Below, piece by piece: positions 50,347 to 61,974 of a DNA stretch of 64,000 bases. Within the stretch, counting starts at the first letter, position 1, and the number at the start of each line of letters is the position of its first letter. The stretch spans positions 7,291,322-7,355,321 of the forward strand of contig NC_060062.1 of NCBI RefSeq assembly GCF_020283565.1, in the 5' to 3' direction. The notes beneath the pieces are model-generated. The model was given only the letters and a program-made list of their open reading frames with translations, ran no database searches and was not told the origin of the DNA. A program made the translations under genes and the position numbers. The stretch comes from Trifolium pratense (taxonomy: Eukaryota > Streptophyta > Magnoliopsida > Fabales > Fabaceae).

Positions 50347-53300
50347 TCATTCTAAACTTTTGACGAACTTTTTAGTCTGTCATGAGAAACAAAGAACAAA
50401 CAAGTGAGAAAGCAAACAAAAATCAAAAGTCTATTGGTTTAAAAAAAAAACATTTTCTAAAACCAAACAGATGCCGAGTGCATTTCTCGGAGTTTATGCC
50501 ATCGCCACATAATTGGAAAAAAAAAAGAACGGAAATGTAGCAGAGTATTCATATTGTACCTGTTCTAGAGTTAGAAACATGATCACGTTCCAAGATCCCA
50601 GCCGTCCAAAATTTGGGAGGAACCCTTTATAAAATGCTAAGGGTCCCTGAGAAGAAACATCAGATTACACAACCAATCAGTTTTGATAAAAGACAACCCT
50701 TTGAAATTGTAGCCTCTTGTTTGACTCAAACTAAAGGTAAATGACAGAAAATGTCTACCTTCTCATGCAAGTAAACTTAACCCAAAGAAAAAAATAAAAA
50801 ATAAAATGAAAAAGAAAATGTGACATATAAGTTCAGCTAACTAAGCTTGTGTATCTTTTAAAATGTGATTGCAGTTGTACTTACACTGCGAATTTTTATT
50901 TTATGATAAAATGCAGGAAAATGTGATCGACATGTCCTTAATTACGGTTGCAGGTTGCAATTTAGAACCATGCCGTCGCAGAGAATTCTAAATTGTTATT
51001 TTGTGTTCGCAATTACAGTTGCAGATAACAATTTAGAAAAATGTCGTTGTGGAGAATTCTGAATTGTTTTTGTGGCTGTAACTACGATTGCAGATAGCAA
51101 TTTAGAACCATGCCGATCAGATACAATTAGACATGATAAAGTAGTCAAAAGAATTTTTTGCACCTATTTCAAGAGGAAAGGATTCACATAGAAAAATTAT
51201 TATAGTGAAAGGCAACATACATCATTCTTCAAGGTTTTGACAAAACAATCAAGGGTGCTTTTGTAACTAGAATCTCCCATCATTCTCGACTTGACCTGCA
51301 TATTCACCAAAGGGAAGATAGAACAATAGAATTAGTGGAATGGTAAGAATGAACAAGCAAGAAAGCTCACTTCATTTCTTGCAACCAATATGAAAAATGA
51401 AACAGTAAAAAGAAAATCTCATACAAGCTATAAAAGCTAACTGATTCTACTATTGTGTAATCATTCCGGGATTCTTATCTTATCAAGTTATCATGGTTGA
51501 CCAAAGAAAAAAAATGGAGCAAATTTCATATCAAAATGTAAAAGAATTATAAGTTGAAACAATAGAAATTATAAAAGCCAAATCAACAATGAATATTTAT
51601 TATTTAGTCAAAGCTATAAATTACCACATCAACTGGTGAGCCGATACAAACAGCAAAAAAACCTGCCCCAAGGCCAGCAAAGAGATGAGTTACAACATTG
51701 TCGGTGAATCCTGGAATTTTCAAAATAGTCTGCATCAAAAAATTAGTTAGTTACTCAAAATTAGTTAGTCAAGAAAAAGAGACGTTTGCTACTCAAATCA
51801 CAATGCATGCTCCCAGAAACTTTTAAATTACCTGTTTCACTTGATCATAGCTGGCTAGTTCAGCAGCATTGATAATACCATTTCTTGCTATGTTGGGTCC
51901 AAGCCCTGTCCAAAGAGCTCCAACTCCTTCCTGAGTATTAGATGCAGATTTTTAAACCAAAATAAACCAGATACATGTTTCTCTTTCATAAATCATGTTG
52001 GTTTAAATGTATATACCTGTCTCACGATTGACGAATAAGCATTTAAAGATCCAGAGTAGCGCCTGGGAACACCCGGAGGTAATTTTCCTTCTGCTTGAAG
52101 TCTTACTTTGACAAGATCAGTTGGATTTGCCACTGCAATTGCCACAGCACCTGTTGATGGAACACATTGAAGTGTTGTACGCAATGAGTATCTAGGTAGA
52201 GATAACACAAACACATGGTAGGAAACAGTGCATAATCCCAAAATTTTAAAATTAATTCATATCATAGTACAAAGTGACACAGAAAAATTATTCCCACAAC
52301 TTCCAGCATTGAACTTTACCAGTCGTAAATGCAGCTAGAATTTTCTTTGACAGTGGAACATCGCCAACATGGTCCTTCCCCGTGTAGAAAGTTTTAACCT
52401 GTTAAAACCCCGTGTCATTCACAGCATCAGATAAACTAAAATAAGCAAATAATACAGATAAATTAAAATAAGCGAACAAATTTCTGCAAAAGGATTCAAA
52501 TCTCACAGGTTCGTATAACCCAATTCTTAATCCTCCATACAAACATTGACGATGTAGGCCTGGCACGATGCCCTTCCAGAGTGCTGAAAGACCTTCTTCC
52601 CTGGCAATCGTTCCAACTGTTCCCAGCATACCCTTGTATTTAGGTAAAGAGGATACATCGCCAGCTACAGCTTGCTTTTGAAGCTGAAGCCTAACTTTGG
52701 CGGTGTCCAAAGGTATGGTACAAACCTATTTCCATTATAAAAAAACAGTATGAGAACTAACAAATGAACAGGACATCAGAAAGAAAACAAGAAATCAGTA
52801 ATAAATATATAAGCAGAATCAATCTCCACTGATTGCAACATAGGAATAAAATACACATATATATAACGAATATTGTCGCTAAATAAACATTTTACCATGC
52901 AAAAGCTGTTTCTATAGGAGATAATTTCAAAGAGTATTCATTTTTGTCAAGTATAACTTTACGGCCAACAAAGTTGAATAATAAAAGCTAGATACGCATA
53001 AGCATAATTGCATACAGTATTTGGATGATAGGAAATGAAGCGGAATACAAAGTGGATGAAAGGAGAGAGAGGAAGTTCCTTGTTTGGGAGTTTAAATATA
53101 GGTTAGAAGGGATCAGAATCGACAGGGTGGAATGGATGAAAGTCAGAAACTTAAGGGTATTGGAATTCGATTCCGTTTCTTTGATAATCTTCCAAATAAG
53201 GTGAATGATATCTTTGTCCCAATCCTTCCTTCCATTGCTTCTCACTTGTTCCCTTCCATTCCATTCACCAAAAAACATCCAAGAGTTTTCCCATAAATAC

Positions 53301-54248
53301 AGATCATTACAATTTCGAAAGGTATAAACAGCCCGGATTGAAAAGTACGTGCCTTTCATCACACCAGAACAGACAAAAACCATTGTGACTAACCACCACC
53401 ATTGACTAATCATAGAAAGAGATAAACCAAAGGTATAAAGAATAATGGAGATTGTGACGTGTTAGGTTCATGGTCTAAATTTTATGAGCTAAAGAAAGCT
53501 TACTTCACAAGCATTTTCACACAAAAACACAATCATAGGAAGGTAAGTACTGGGCATGATAGAACAAGACAAACATTTAAAATATTCGGTGGGAAAAAGG
53601 AAATTTTGGTATTTTAGACAACTTATATTTGGAACAAAAATTTGTCATGTGGTTTACCAATTTGAAAACCAAACACAGTACAACTAGAGTTGTTTTGTCC
53701 ATTCCCTTATTTTTTAGCAAATCACACGCACTGGTAAAGCCAAAGATTAACGGATCCGAGAAAACTAAAAGTAACACACATTATATTCTAACAAAGTAGT
53801 TCCTATTTGGATAAACAACTTAATTAAGTGCTTATGATAGCATAAGCACTTATGTATAAATTATTTCTATAACAAAAAATAAAATAAAGCCAAACTATTT
53901 TTATATGAATAATAAACAATTTTCATAAGCTATCTATCTATCATGTAGAACTTATAGAAATAAGTTGAAAACATATGAAAAGCTGTTCCAATAATAATCT
54001 CACTCACAAGTGCTTATATGAGTATACAAAATCAAATAAGCCGATCCAAACAAATTGAATCAGTTAGAAGTATAGTAATCAGATCCATTAGTATAGAAAA
54101 GTAGAGTAAAGCAATGTAGTATATTAGAATAATGGATCCTAGCTAGTCAGTCCTACACAGATACCTCAGCGAAAGATGCGGAGAAAGCACTGCTGGCGAA
54201 GAGTCTACCGAAGGAGAGATCGGATTTGGAGTTGGAATCAGCAACCAT
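50347..54248 (-). CDS. UCP1: Mitochondrial uncoupling protein (PUMP1/UCP1 type)
   Basis: Nine exons on the minus strand: 54165-54248, 52507-52725, 52320-52398, 52017-52150, 51832-51930, 51625-51729, 51221-51295, 50560-50646 and 50347-50376. All join in frame at GT-AG sites to give 303 aa (Arabidopsis UCP1: 306). The protein has three mitochondrial-carrier repeats, each with the PxD/ExxK/R signature: [20 protein letters not shown] and PVDVVKSRMM. Other conserved pieces are [40 protein letters not shown] and [18 protein letters not shown]. Plant UCPs lie in the inner mitochondrial membrane, where they dissipate the proton gradient and can also carry dicarboxylates and amino acids. The final exon encodes only nine residues (TKKFVKSLE). 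Intron 1 (1.4 kb) holds a MITE. Confidence 0.95.
50930..51115. repeat. Tandem repeat in UCP intron 7
   Basis: A unit of about 70 bp (GTTGCAGGTTGCAATTTAGA, then CCATGCCGTCGCAGAGAATT and TTGT) recurs about 2.5 times. Similar words (GGTCGCGGTTGTGGTTATGA, AAAATGCAGGTAAATG) occur in the DUF674 gene intron near 37195-37345, so it is a dispersed repeat. Confidence 0.6.
53795..54060. mobile_element. hAT-like MITE in UCP intron 1
   Basis: Left end TTTGGATAAACAACTTAATT; right end, read in reverse, TTTGTTTGGATCGGCTTATT. Inner AAGTGCTTAT/ATAAGCACTT repeats occur. This TTTGGAT-ended type is common in legume introns. Confidence 0.6.
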
Positions 54249-55610
54249 TGCGTTGCGTTGCGTTGCGTTTGGGAATTCAGAATTTCGTTTTTCTTTCTTT
54301 CCTTATGATCAAATATTTATTTATTTTTGAATAAGCGCTTACTTTCAGTAGTAATTGGGAATTTGTTATTTATGCGGCAATCGGGCGCCGTCGTCCACAT
54401 GCTACTTGCACGTTTTTTTTATTTTTATTTTTTCACAAAACTTGCACGTTGTTTTTGACTTTTTTCAATTTCCTGTAATTACTTCCTCCGTTCAATTGTT
54501 AAAAATTTAAACCTTAAAAGAATACTTCCTCCGGACACAGATATAAGCAAAAAAATATTGATTATGATCTGTCAAAAAAAAATATTGATTATGCTTTGAA
54601 AAAATTTAGAGATTTTTTGAACGATAATTATTTGTATCGTAGTCAATGGGTTTGAATCTTGATCTCATGTATTGAATCTCGAGGGAATAGTCATTTTCAT
54701 TCTTGAAAGTGTTACTCGTTGTCATAGTAGTCCCTAAATCATCATAAAAATATTTTAAAGTCTTTGAATCGTACTTCCATTAGTTAATGAGATCCATGAC
54801 ATTCTTTGACCACAATTTGTTGTCGACTTATTGGACCATGATGTGGCCATTCTCATTCCAAACGAAGTCCATTCAAACCATCATCTTCAATCTTCATGAG
54901 TGCTTTTGAAAATGGTTATCAAGATGATGATTGAAAACAGTTCAATGAGAAGAGAAAAATTGATTTAGGGTTTTAATTTGGGGGTGGTTTTGATGTTAGT
55001 TTTCAAACTAATGGTCTATCTCGTTATTTTAGTCTCTTAAAATTACTCTTAAATTATTGTTCTTCCCTTTCATTTTGGTCCCTCAAATTTAGGTCGCAAC
55101 CATGAAACAACACACACCGACCACTGATCTCAATGGAGATTAGGAGAAGAAAAAAGCTTCAAAAATACACTTTTTGTGAGAGCACCAAATCTTTCACAAA
55201 ATAATTCGACCTAAATTAGTACTAAAGTCTCTCAACCAACTGCTTAAGTTGCAAGTGAAAAAAAAAAGTTCTTTCTTTTCACAAATAATAGATTACTTTG
55301 CTTCTCATGAATTATATTGAAAATTCCTTCTAAAAATGCTATGAAGAAGCAGTTGCAAGTGAATGAAGATATCAAAGCAAATTGAAAATGACTACCTATG
55401 AAACATCAATGAAACTCAAGTCCACATCAAAATGTTTATGGCCAATGTGCCTACTACTCCCACAATCCTAGGGAAATGATTAAACAAGTAGGTCCAAATG
55501 AAATACTTTGTGTGCTGCAAGTGCAAACTCATATTAATTGTGTTGGTCCTATTGCATGTAAATAACAGAATCCACTATGATTGTGATCTTGTTAATTTTT
55601 TTACTAGTTT
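54249..55610. other. Intergenic DNA between UCP and the TPT-family gene
   Basis: CGTTGCGTTGCGTTGCGTT just upstream of the UCP start is a short tandem repeat in the 5' UTR. Decayed Stowaway ends occur near 54480-54560 (TACTTCCTCCG twice). No gene is visible in the rest. Confidence 0.5.
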
Positions 55611-57631
55611 CTAAGTACTATATCTCTTCTTGGTTTCACTATACAATATAACTCCAATGATAGTGAGTACATAGCCAAGCATTCCTATCATTGAAATTGG
55701 ATTTTGAAATATCAAAATTGAGATCACCACTGCAACTGCACCCTTTGCATTTCCTAACACCTGAAAATATTTGACAAAAACAATCACATTGTATGAAATG
55801 TAATAAGTGTGTGACACCAAGGCAACACCGATATATGTGATTACATTAAAATATTTCACTATCTCTAATTATTATCAGTGTTTTGTCTGGTATTCGTGTC
55901 CTTGTCCGTGTTTGTATCAGTGTTTCATAGTTTAGTATATTCGGTGCATGAAATGAAATATGTTAAAATGAGTGGAAAATGGCCAAGTTTGTATTAAACA
56001 TGAATTGAATCTATGCATTAAGACATACCTGAAGGGTAAGAGCACTTGTATATTTGGTCACCAAAAAATTAGTGAGGTTGACAAAATATGCAAGAGATGA
56101 ACTCAAAAGCAGATACCAAATAATTCTGAAATCCTCTCTGGCAAGCTCTATTGTCATCCGAAGCACGTTTCCCTCCATCAACAATGTTGCAGGAAGTAAC
56201 ACCATCATTGCTATAGGTGCCATATAAAGCAGCAGGTTCATAGAATCCAATTTTTCTCTGCAAAACATCAAAATTATTTGAAGTTAGTTTACAAGGGAAG
56301 TAAATAATTGCAGGACACCGGCACTTCTGATTGATCAAAGATACGTTTGGTATTAACACACATAATGACATGTCACAAGTATATGTGATTACGTTCAATT
56401 TATTTATTTTCTCAAATTATTATTGGTGTCAATGTCACTGATGTGTCTAATGTTCATGTATGTGTCAGTGCTTCATATAGTACATAGTCTGATTTGAGTC
56501 GTCAAATTTTGATTAGATGGTCGAGATTGCGTGACAGTAATTTTCTGACCGAAAGGAATAAAATCCAATTGGATCATTACCCTTCTGAGGACAACAAAAT
56601 AGATTGAAGCACTGATTTAAATGCTCTGGCAGCAGTTGATGAAACACAGATTATAAATCCAAATAGATGAAAACTTGGTTCAGCCTGCAGCAAAAATGTT
56701 GAATGTGAGATTGATGAAAAACAATTGGATTCTTGAAGGGATTAGAAGATAAGTAATTCTAGTAAATGTGAGATTGATGAAAAACTAGCATTGACCTATA
56801 TTTCCCCAATTGGGATTGCAGTTATCATCAAAGTGCATGAAATATTTCTTGGACACAAAATCTGACATAATAACATTAGTACCATATGTGTATAGTTTGC
56901 AAGTTTTATATTATTTATTCTCTTCACTCGATTCCGACATCACACACATCCAAATTATATTTTATACACGATGTAGTATAAAATATCTGACTTTCGTGTG
57001 TCTAAATAACACACCTCTATTTGAATTATGAGTTTGACGGAATCACATGTCATTGTGATTTTGGCAATAGTTACATGTTATGAGTTTAACAAAATCACAA
57101 TGTCACACCGATTCCACCAAACTCGTTGTCAACACAAACATGCACAATTCAAAAAGATTGAAGATGAAAATTACTTACCCCACTAGCAATGATAACACCA
57201 GTAACAACAGGCAAAAGGGTACCGTAAGTAACCCAAGCTTCTCTTTTTCTACTCACAAAATAAGCAAAAATAGCAGTGAAAAAAGGTGTAGTAGCTCCAA
57301 TAGCTTGATTAAACGACACCGGAATATAATTAAGAGAAATGTTCCCACAAACAACTGAGAAACAAAAAACAACACTTAATCCGCAGATTTTGAACAACTG
57401 ATTCTTAGATTGAACACTCTGCAAAGGTACAATATCCATAACATAAATTCCAACGTAGCTGAAAACAGAACATAACATCATGTGACACATGGTGAGAAAA
57501 ACAGGAAACTTGTAACCATAGTTGCTTAATAAGTACTTGTTCATTAGAAGCACCCCAATATTTGAACTGTACCAAGAAATCACCACCATAATTGTTGGCC
57601 ATGGAATTGAGTTTTTCATCATCTGGGTCAT
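55611..57631 (-). CDS. Sugar-phosphate/phosphate translocator, At3g11320/At5g05820 type
   Basis: Four exons on the minus strand (57179-57631, 56581-56684, 56029-56257, 55611-55760) give 311 aa; Arabidopsis At3g11320 is about 308. It is a polytopic membrane protein of the drug/metabolite transporter superfamily, TPT/nucleotide-sugar branch, with about ten hydrophobic helices. Conserved segments are [91 protein letters not shown] and [18 protein letters not shown]. Members sit mostly in Golgi or other endomembranes; this protein lacks a plastid transit peptide. The exact substrate is unknown. ATGs at 57631, 57622 and 57619 are all possible; relatives begin MK, which favours 57619. GTGTC-type MITE fragments sit in two introns. 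Confidence 0.92.
55866..55935. mobile_element. GTGTC-rich MITE fragment in an intron
   Basis: GTCTGGTATTCGTGTCCTTG through TCAGTGTTTCATAG is the end of the family at 43991. It lies in the last intron of the TPT-family gene. Confidence 0.55.
56290..56480. mobile_element. GTGTC-rich MITE copy in an intron
   Basis: AGGACACCGGCACTTCTGAT on the left and GTGTCAGTGCTTCATATAG on the right resemble the ends of the 42820 and 43991 elements. It lies in the second intron of the TPT-family gene. Confidence 0.6.
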
Positions 57632-59354
57632 AATGAATTTGATCAAAATTCAATCTTTTTAAAAATTAAAAAATAAAAATATTTTTTTTGGTGTTTTTCA
57701 AAGGAAGAGAGAAAACCAAAAGCTTTGTAGGAAGACGGTAGAAAGAATGAATAAATGGTTCATCATAAATGAATGTAGAGAAGGGAATCAATCTAATTCA
57801 ATGATGATTTTTGGGTCTGAATTCATTTTCATAAGAGTTTGAAAATGAAACTGAACATTTGGTTATGTTATGGGTGCATGTATATGTTTGTTTGTGTGGT
57901 AAGGTTATAAAAATGTGATGAAACTGAAAATGGTTTGAATGAGACACTTTGGCTGATTTTATTTAAAAAGAAGAAAGGTTAATTTTTATGGTAAGATTAT
58001 AGTAGTTGCAGACAGGACAAGAAGACTAATGGATATGTGTTAATGATGGTATATTTAAGCGGCCATCATCAATTACCTAACCAAAAAGATTACTATAATT
58101 TGGTTTCTAACAAAAAAAATTATGGCTTATATACACTTTTTGTTATTTTTGTTATTCAGGAAAATAATATTTCTTTGGCTTTTAAAATTTGAAAAAGAAA
58201 AATATCTGGTTCTTGGGAGCGTAGTTCAACTCGTAGGAACATCGTATTATATAGATAACAGTTGTTGTTTGAATTTGAGATTCTTTACTTACTTACTAAA
58301 GTCTACTAGGCTAGAAGTTTTAGGGTTTATTACTATGAAATTTAGGGTTTATTTTTAATGATATGTTAAATCGAATAATGAGTTGATATATAAAACACAA
58401 GGTGATGTGATAATGTATAATGTATATGTGAATTAAAAATTTATTATATTATTTAAGTACTATTTAGAAAAATAAATCTTGAAATTAAAAAATTACAACA
58501 TTAAAAAACGCATATTTCCATAAAATATGCATTGTAACGTCGGTTAAAATAAGTCCAAAATCCGGAATTAGGCAAAATTTGAGAAAAGTTAAAAATTGGA
58601 AGATTGTATTTCTAAATATGCAAACGATGAGATAAAATCATGAATCAGCAAAAATAAAATATCAAAGAAAATACAAAATAGTGCATCAAAATTTACTATT
58701 TTTTTATTAAAAAAAATCACTAAATTTTAGACCTTAGCTTTTTGAGCAAAAAAGTTAAGGATTAAATTTTAGTCCTTAACTTTTATAAATCACTGAAACT
58801 AAAAATATTTTGTGTTTGTAAAATGTGAGAATTTACTTCACCTAAAAAAAAGTGAGAATTTAAAATAAATAAAATAGTTATATGGACTAAACAGATATTT
58901 TTTGGAACTAAAAAGTTAACTTACATGTAATTTCCTCCTAACAAACTTAATATGAAATTATTAACTTTTAGTGAATGAATAAACATAAGACAAAAGAGAC
59001 AATGTAGGAATATTTTGGCTATACTTGTTGTTCCAAATAGACACTGTCCACTAAAATTGCCGGCCTAAAGTTAATTACAAGAACATTTGGCTCAATGTAT
59101 ACTAACTCTTGCAGGGTTTTATAGCTTTAATTTATATTTCTTGTCCCCACAATTTCATTCTCCACCCAAGTTGGTTCTCTTTTTCTTTGTTTTCATTTTC
59201 ACATGAAATTGCTCAAATAACTTTAAGTGAACAGATTTCAATACCATAATTTTATTTTCACTATCACTAATTAACTAACAATTAGTGTTTAGAGTTGAAA
59301 ACCATAATTTTGTTTATTATCTAGAGTTTAGAGATGAAGAGATTTTTCAGCAAT
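57632..59354. other. Intergenic DNA upstream of the TPT-family gene
   Basis: The first about 300 bp are the presumed promoter and 5' UTR. The remainder is AT-rich. A short repeat-like stretch (GGAGCGTAGTTCAACTCGTA near 58216) may be tRNA-related. No gene was found. Confidence 0.45.
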
Positions 59355-59625
59355 AGTGAATTGGTCTAAATGGTAAAAGATTTAGATCCTTTAAAAAAGT
59401 GGTTATGAGTTAGATCTTGTTAAGAAGTCTCATATCGGTTGTAAGATGAAGTAAATACTAGTATATGTTTTTAAAGTTGAGGCAATCCTCATCTTACAAG
59501 CCAGTTTTATAGGGTTGAGTGAAGCCTAAAATTCAGTTAAGAGAGAATAACTTAATTTATTTGTCCAACAGATTTTCCAAACGAAGATTAGTCATGTTGT
59601 TGAAACTTTATACCTATAAAGTATG
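59355..59625 (+). mobile_element. SINE interrupted by a TRIM solo LTR
   Basis: The left part GTGAATTGGTCTAAATGGTA and the right part GAAGATTAGTCATGTTGTTG match the SINE at 855-1085. Between them, at about 59418-59530, lies TGTTAAGAAGTCTCATATCG ... GGTTTTATAGGGTTGAGT-like DNA, a single LTR of the TRIM family found at 9474. A solo LTR is the usual product of recombination between two LTRs. Confidence 0.7.
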
Positions 59626-61622
59626 ATAAAAAAAAATAATAAGATTTTTCTTGTCTAGTTTAAATACTTACCCTATTCTAATTCTAAAGTTAACATATAG
59701 TATATGTTAAAATTTAATCATTAAAATGATTTAGTAATACAAAACAAAATCTGTTGGAAACTTTAAACTAAAGTTTAGTGTATTCAATAAACAAGCACAA
59801 AAAGATAAAAATGATGTCACAATCTAGTCATTTTTCATTGTAAACATCGTTTACCCCTTTGATATTGTCGATGATGTATTCATGTGATCTAACAAGGATG
59901 ATCAATAACCTTCAACAATTTCTTTAACAAACAAAGGTATTGTCAATAGAATTTTGCAATCATATGTATTGTGAATAGTACACTTCATTCATTTCCAAAA
60001 CGTGCCAAATAATGATAATGTGGGGAAATCCATGGTTTTATTTGCATGTTCTATGGCTTTTTTCATGTTTTTGAAATACTTCAGCTGTCACATTTTAATT
60101 GTCCTTTGGATTATACACAGATATTAATAAAATTATTTGTTATGCATACTTTGGTCACACTTCATTTCACCTAATAAAAGAGTGTGTTAGAAGGTGTTAA
60201 ATTGAATTTTCCTAGTACTACTCTTTTTTGGTACAATGAGAAAAAGAGTATAACAAAAAACAAAGAAAAAGCAAAATAAACACTCTCAGATAATTAGTTC
60301 CTGAAGCATTTTAACCAAAACAAATCATAAGGCAAAGCTTAAATATGACTCTATTTCAGAGAGCAAGAGCTGATGCTAACTATGCCACAGAAGCTAACTG
60401 CTAAGTATATACCAAATCTTATTAACAGTAGCCTAAAGCTATTATCATTTGTTAGTAAAATAAACACTTCAGATTAGCAATAATAAATCTCCAGCAACCA
60501 GACCCGACAATAACATATCTTAGCCAAATGATATCGAAATCAAAAAGCAAACGACATAAATATCACAGAATCAAAATGACCAGAAAAAGAGATGAAAACC
60601 ACTGGGAAAAGGCTTCCATTACACTGGAGATTAAAGAGTTAAGACGACGCCAGAGTTGAGAACATTAGAGGAACAAGAGAAAGCTTTTCATAGTCTTCTA
60701 CTCTCAACCCCCTTCTCTAACAAGGATGCAACATTTGTTCATATAGCTGCACGGGTAATCTAGGAGTTTTGGGCGCATTAAAATATGTTAAATGCATTGA
60801 CATGACTACCTTAAAAACTTATCTAGGGTCGATGGTGTATAAGTACTAAATTGGGCATATATGTTTCAAAGCTTGACAAATCTATATCTTTTCCTAACTT
60901 CTTCCTTCATAAAATCTAATCCTAAACCAGAACTATATAAAATGGGAATGAAACAAGTGTTACTCAGTTAAGTGTTGTACAAAGGCATCCTGGCAAGAAA
61001 TTATGCAGAAAAGGAAATATAGATCAAATTATCTCTATGAGCTGGAAGGCCAATGAGCATGTCATCTATGCCAAAACCAAGATTACTCTACTTTTCTTGG
61101 CTAACTTAATTAGTTCTAAAAGAAAAACATGGATTCTTAAGGAACTAACATCATTGTTAAGGGATGGGGGGCCATGGCAGAATGGTGTGGCAAATTTTTT
61201 GACAACCATAAGAAATTTGTGAAGGGATGATAGGATGCCTGCTATGGCAGCACCATAGGCCGCAATGGTGTGTTTATATGGCAGATTTTTGGCCTTCCTG
61301 TCGATAACATTAGTATAAAACTCTAGACATAAAAATTAATCCAACAGACACTTATAGCATTAAAATAGGTATCTAGATTAATCCAACAGAAACTTATCCT
61401 ATGACCTATCAAGTATCAACTGGTAATGGGTGTCAGTGTCACTAAACTCTAGCAGGAATCAAAATTCTTCCTTGAAGAAAATAGTAATTGTCAGATCTCT
61501 ATCACATCAATGCACACTCATGGAGATGGTATAGAAGCCATGTGTGTAACCATTTTAGATCCCTGGTAAGAAAAAAGATTCGGAAAAACATGTAAATTTA
61601 GAAATAACAATTCGCCGATCCT
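59626..61622. other. Intergenic DNA, no gene recognised
   Basis: About 2 kb of moderately AT-rich sequence. Frames near 61037-61222 do not resemble known proteins. A region with GCTATGGCAGCACCATAGG (about 61238) resembles MITE debris. No RNA gene was recognised. Confidence 0.45.
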
Positions 61623-61689
61623 TCACAGTATCACAAGGAAGAAAAAAATTTGAAAATTGAATGCAGTTAAAAGGCCTGAAAGTAAAAAG

Positions 61690-61835
61690 CCACTATAACA
61701 GCCACTATAATGTAAACAAAATGCTGCATATTGAAATCCATAACAGCCACTATAATGTAAACAAAACGCTGCATACTGAAATCCATAACGGCCACTATAA
61801 TGTAAACAAAATGCTACATACTGAAATCCAATGAG
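61690..61835. repeat. 45-bp tandem repeat downstream of GONST3
   Basis: About three copies of CAGCCACTATAATGTAAACA + AAATGCTGCATACTGAAATC + CATAA. Because 45 is a multiple of three, one minus-strand frame reads as a 15-residue repeat (GFQYAAFCLHYSGCY). It lies 140-285 bp past the stop codon of the minus-strand transporter, so it probably sits in the 3' UTR rather than being coding. Confidence 0.85.
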
Positions 61836-61974
61836 CTTGATATTCACTGAGATATCATTGGTAATCAAATAATGGATTGACCGTTCTGAAAGAATGATAA
61901 TATATTTTAAATCGGATACCTGTGAAAAATACACTTTAAAGGAAGTATTGAAATTTTGTTACATGAACATAATT

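Noticed and set aside
52988..53413. A 141-codon minus-strand frame
   Set aside because: It lies wholly within UCP intron 1, has no family resemblance and uses intron-like composition.
61623..61934. A 103-codon frame with a 15-residue repeat
   Set aside because: Best explained by the 45-bp tandem repeat in the 3' flank of the transporter gene; flanking residues are not protein-like.
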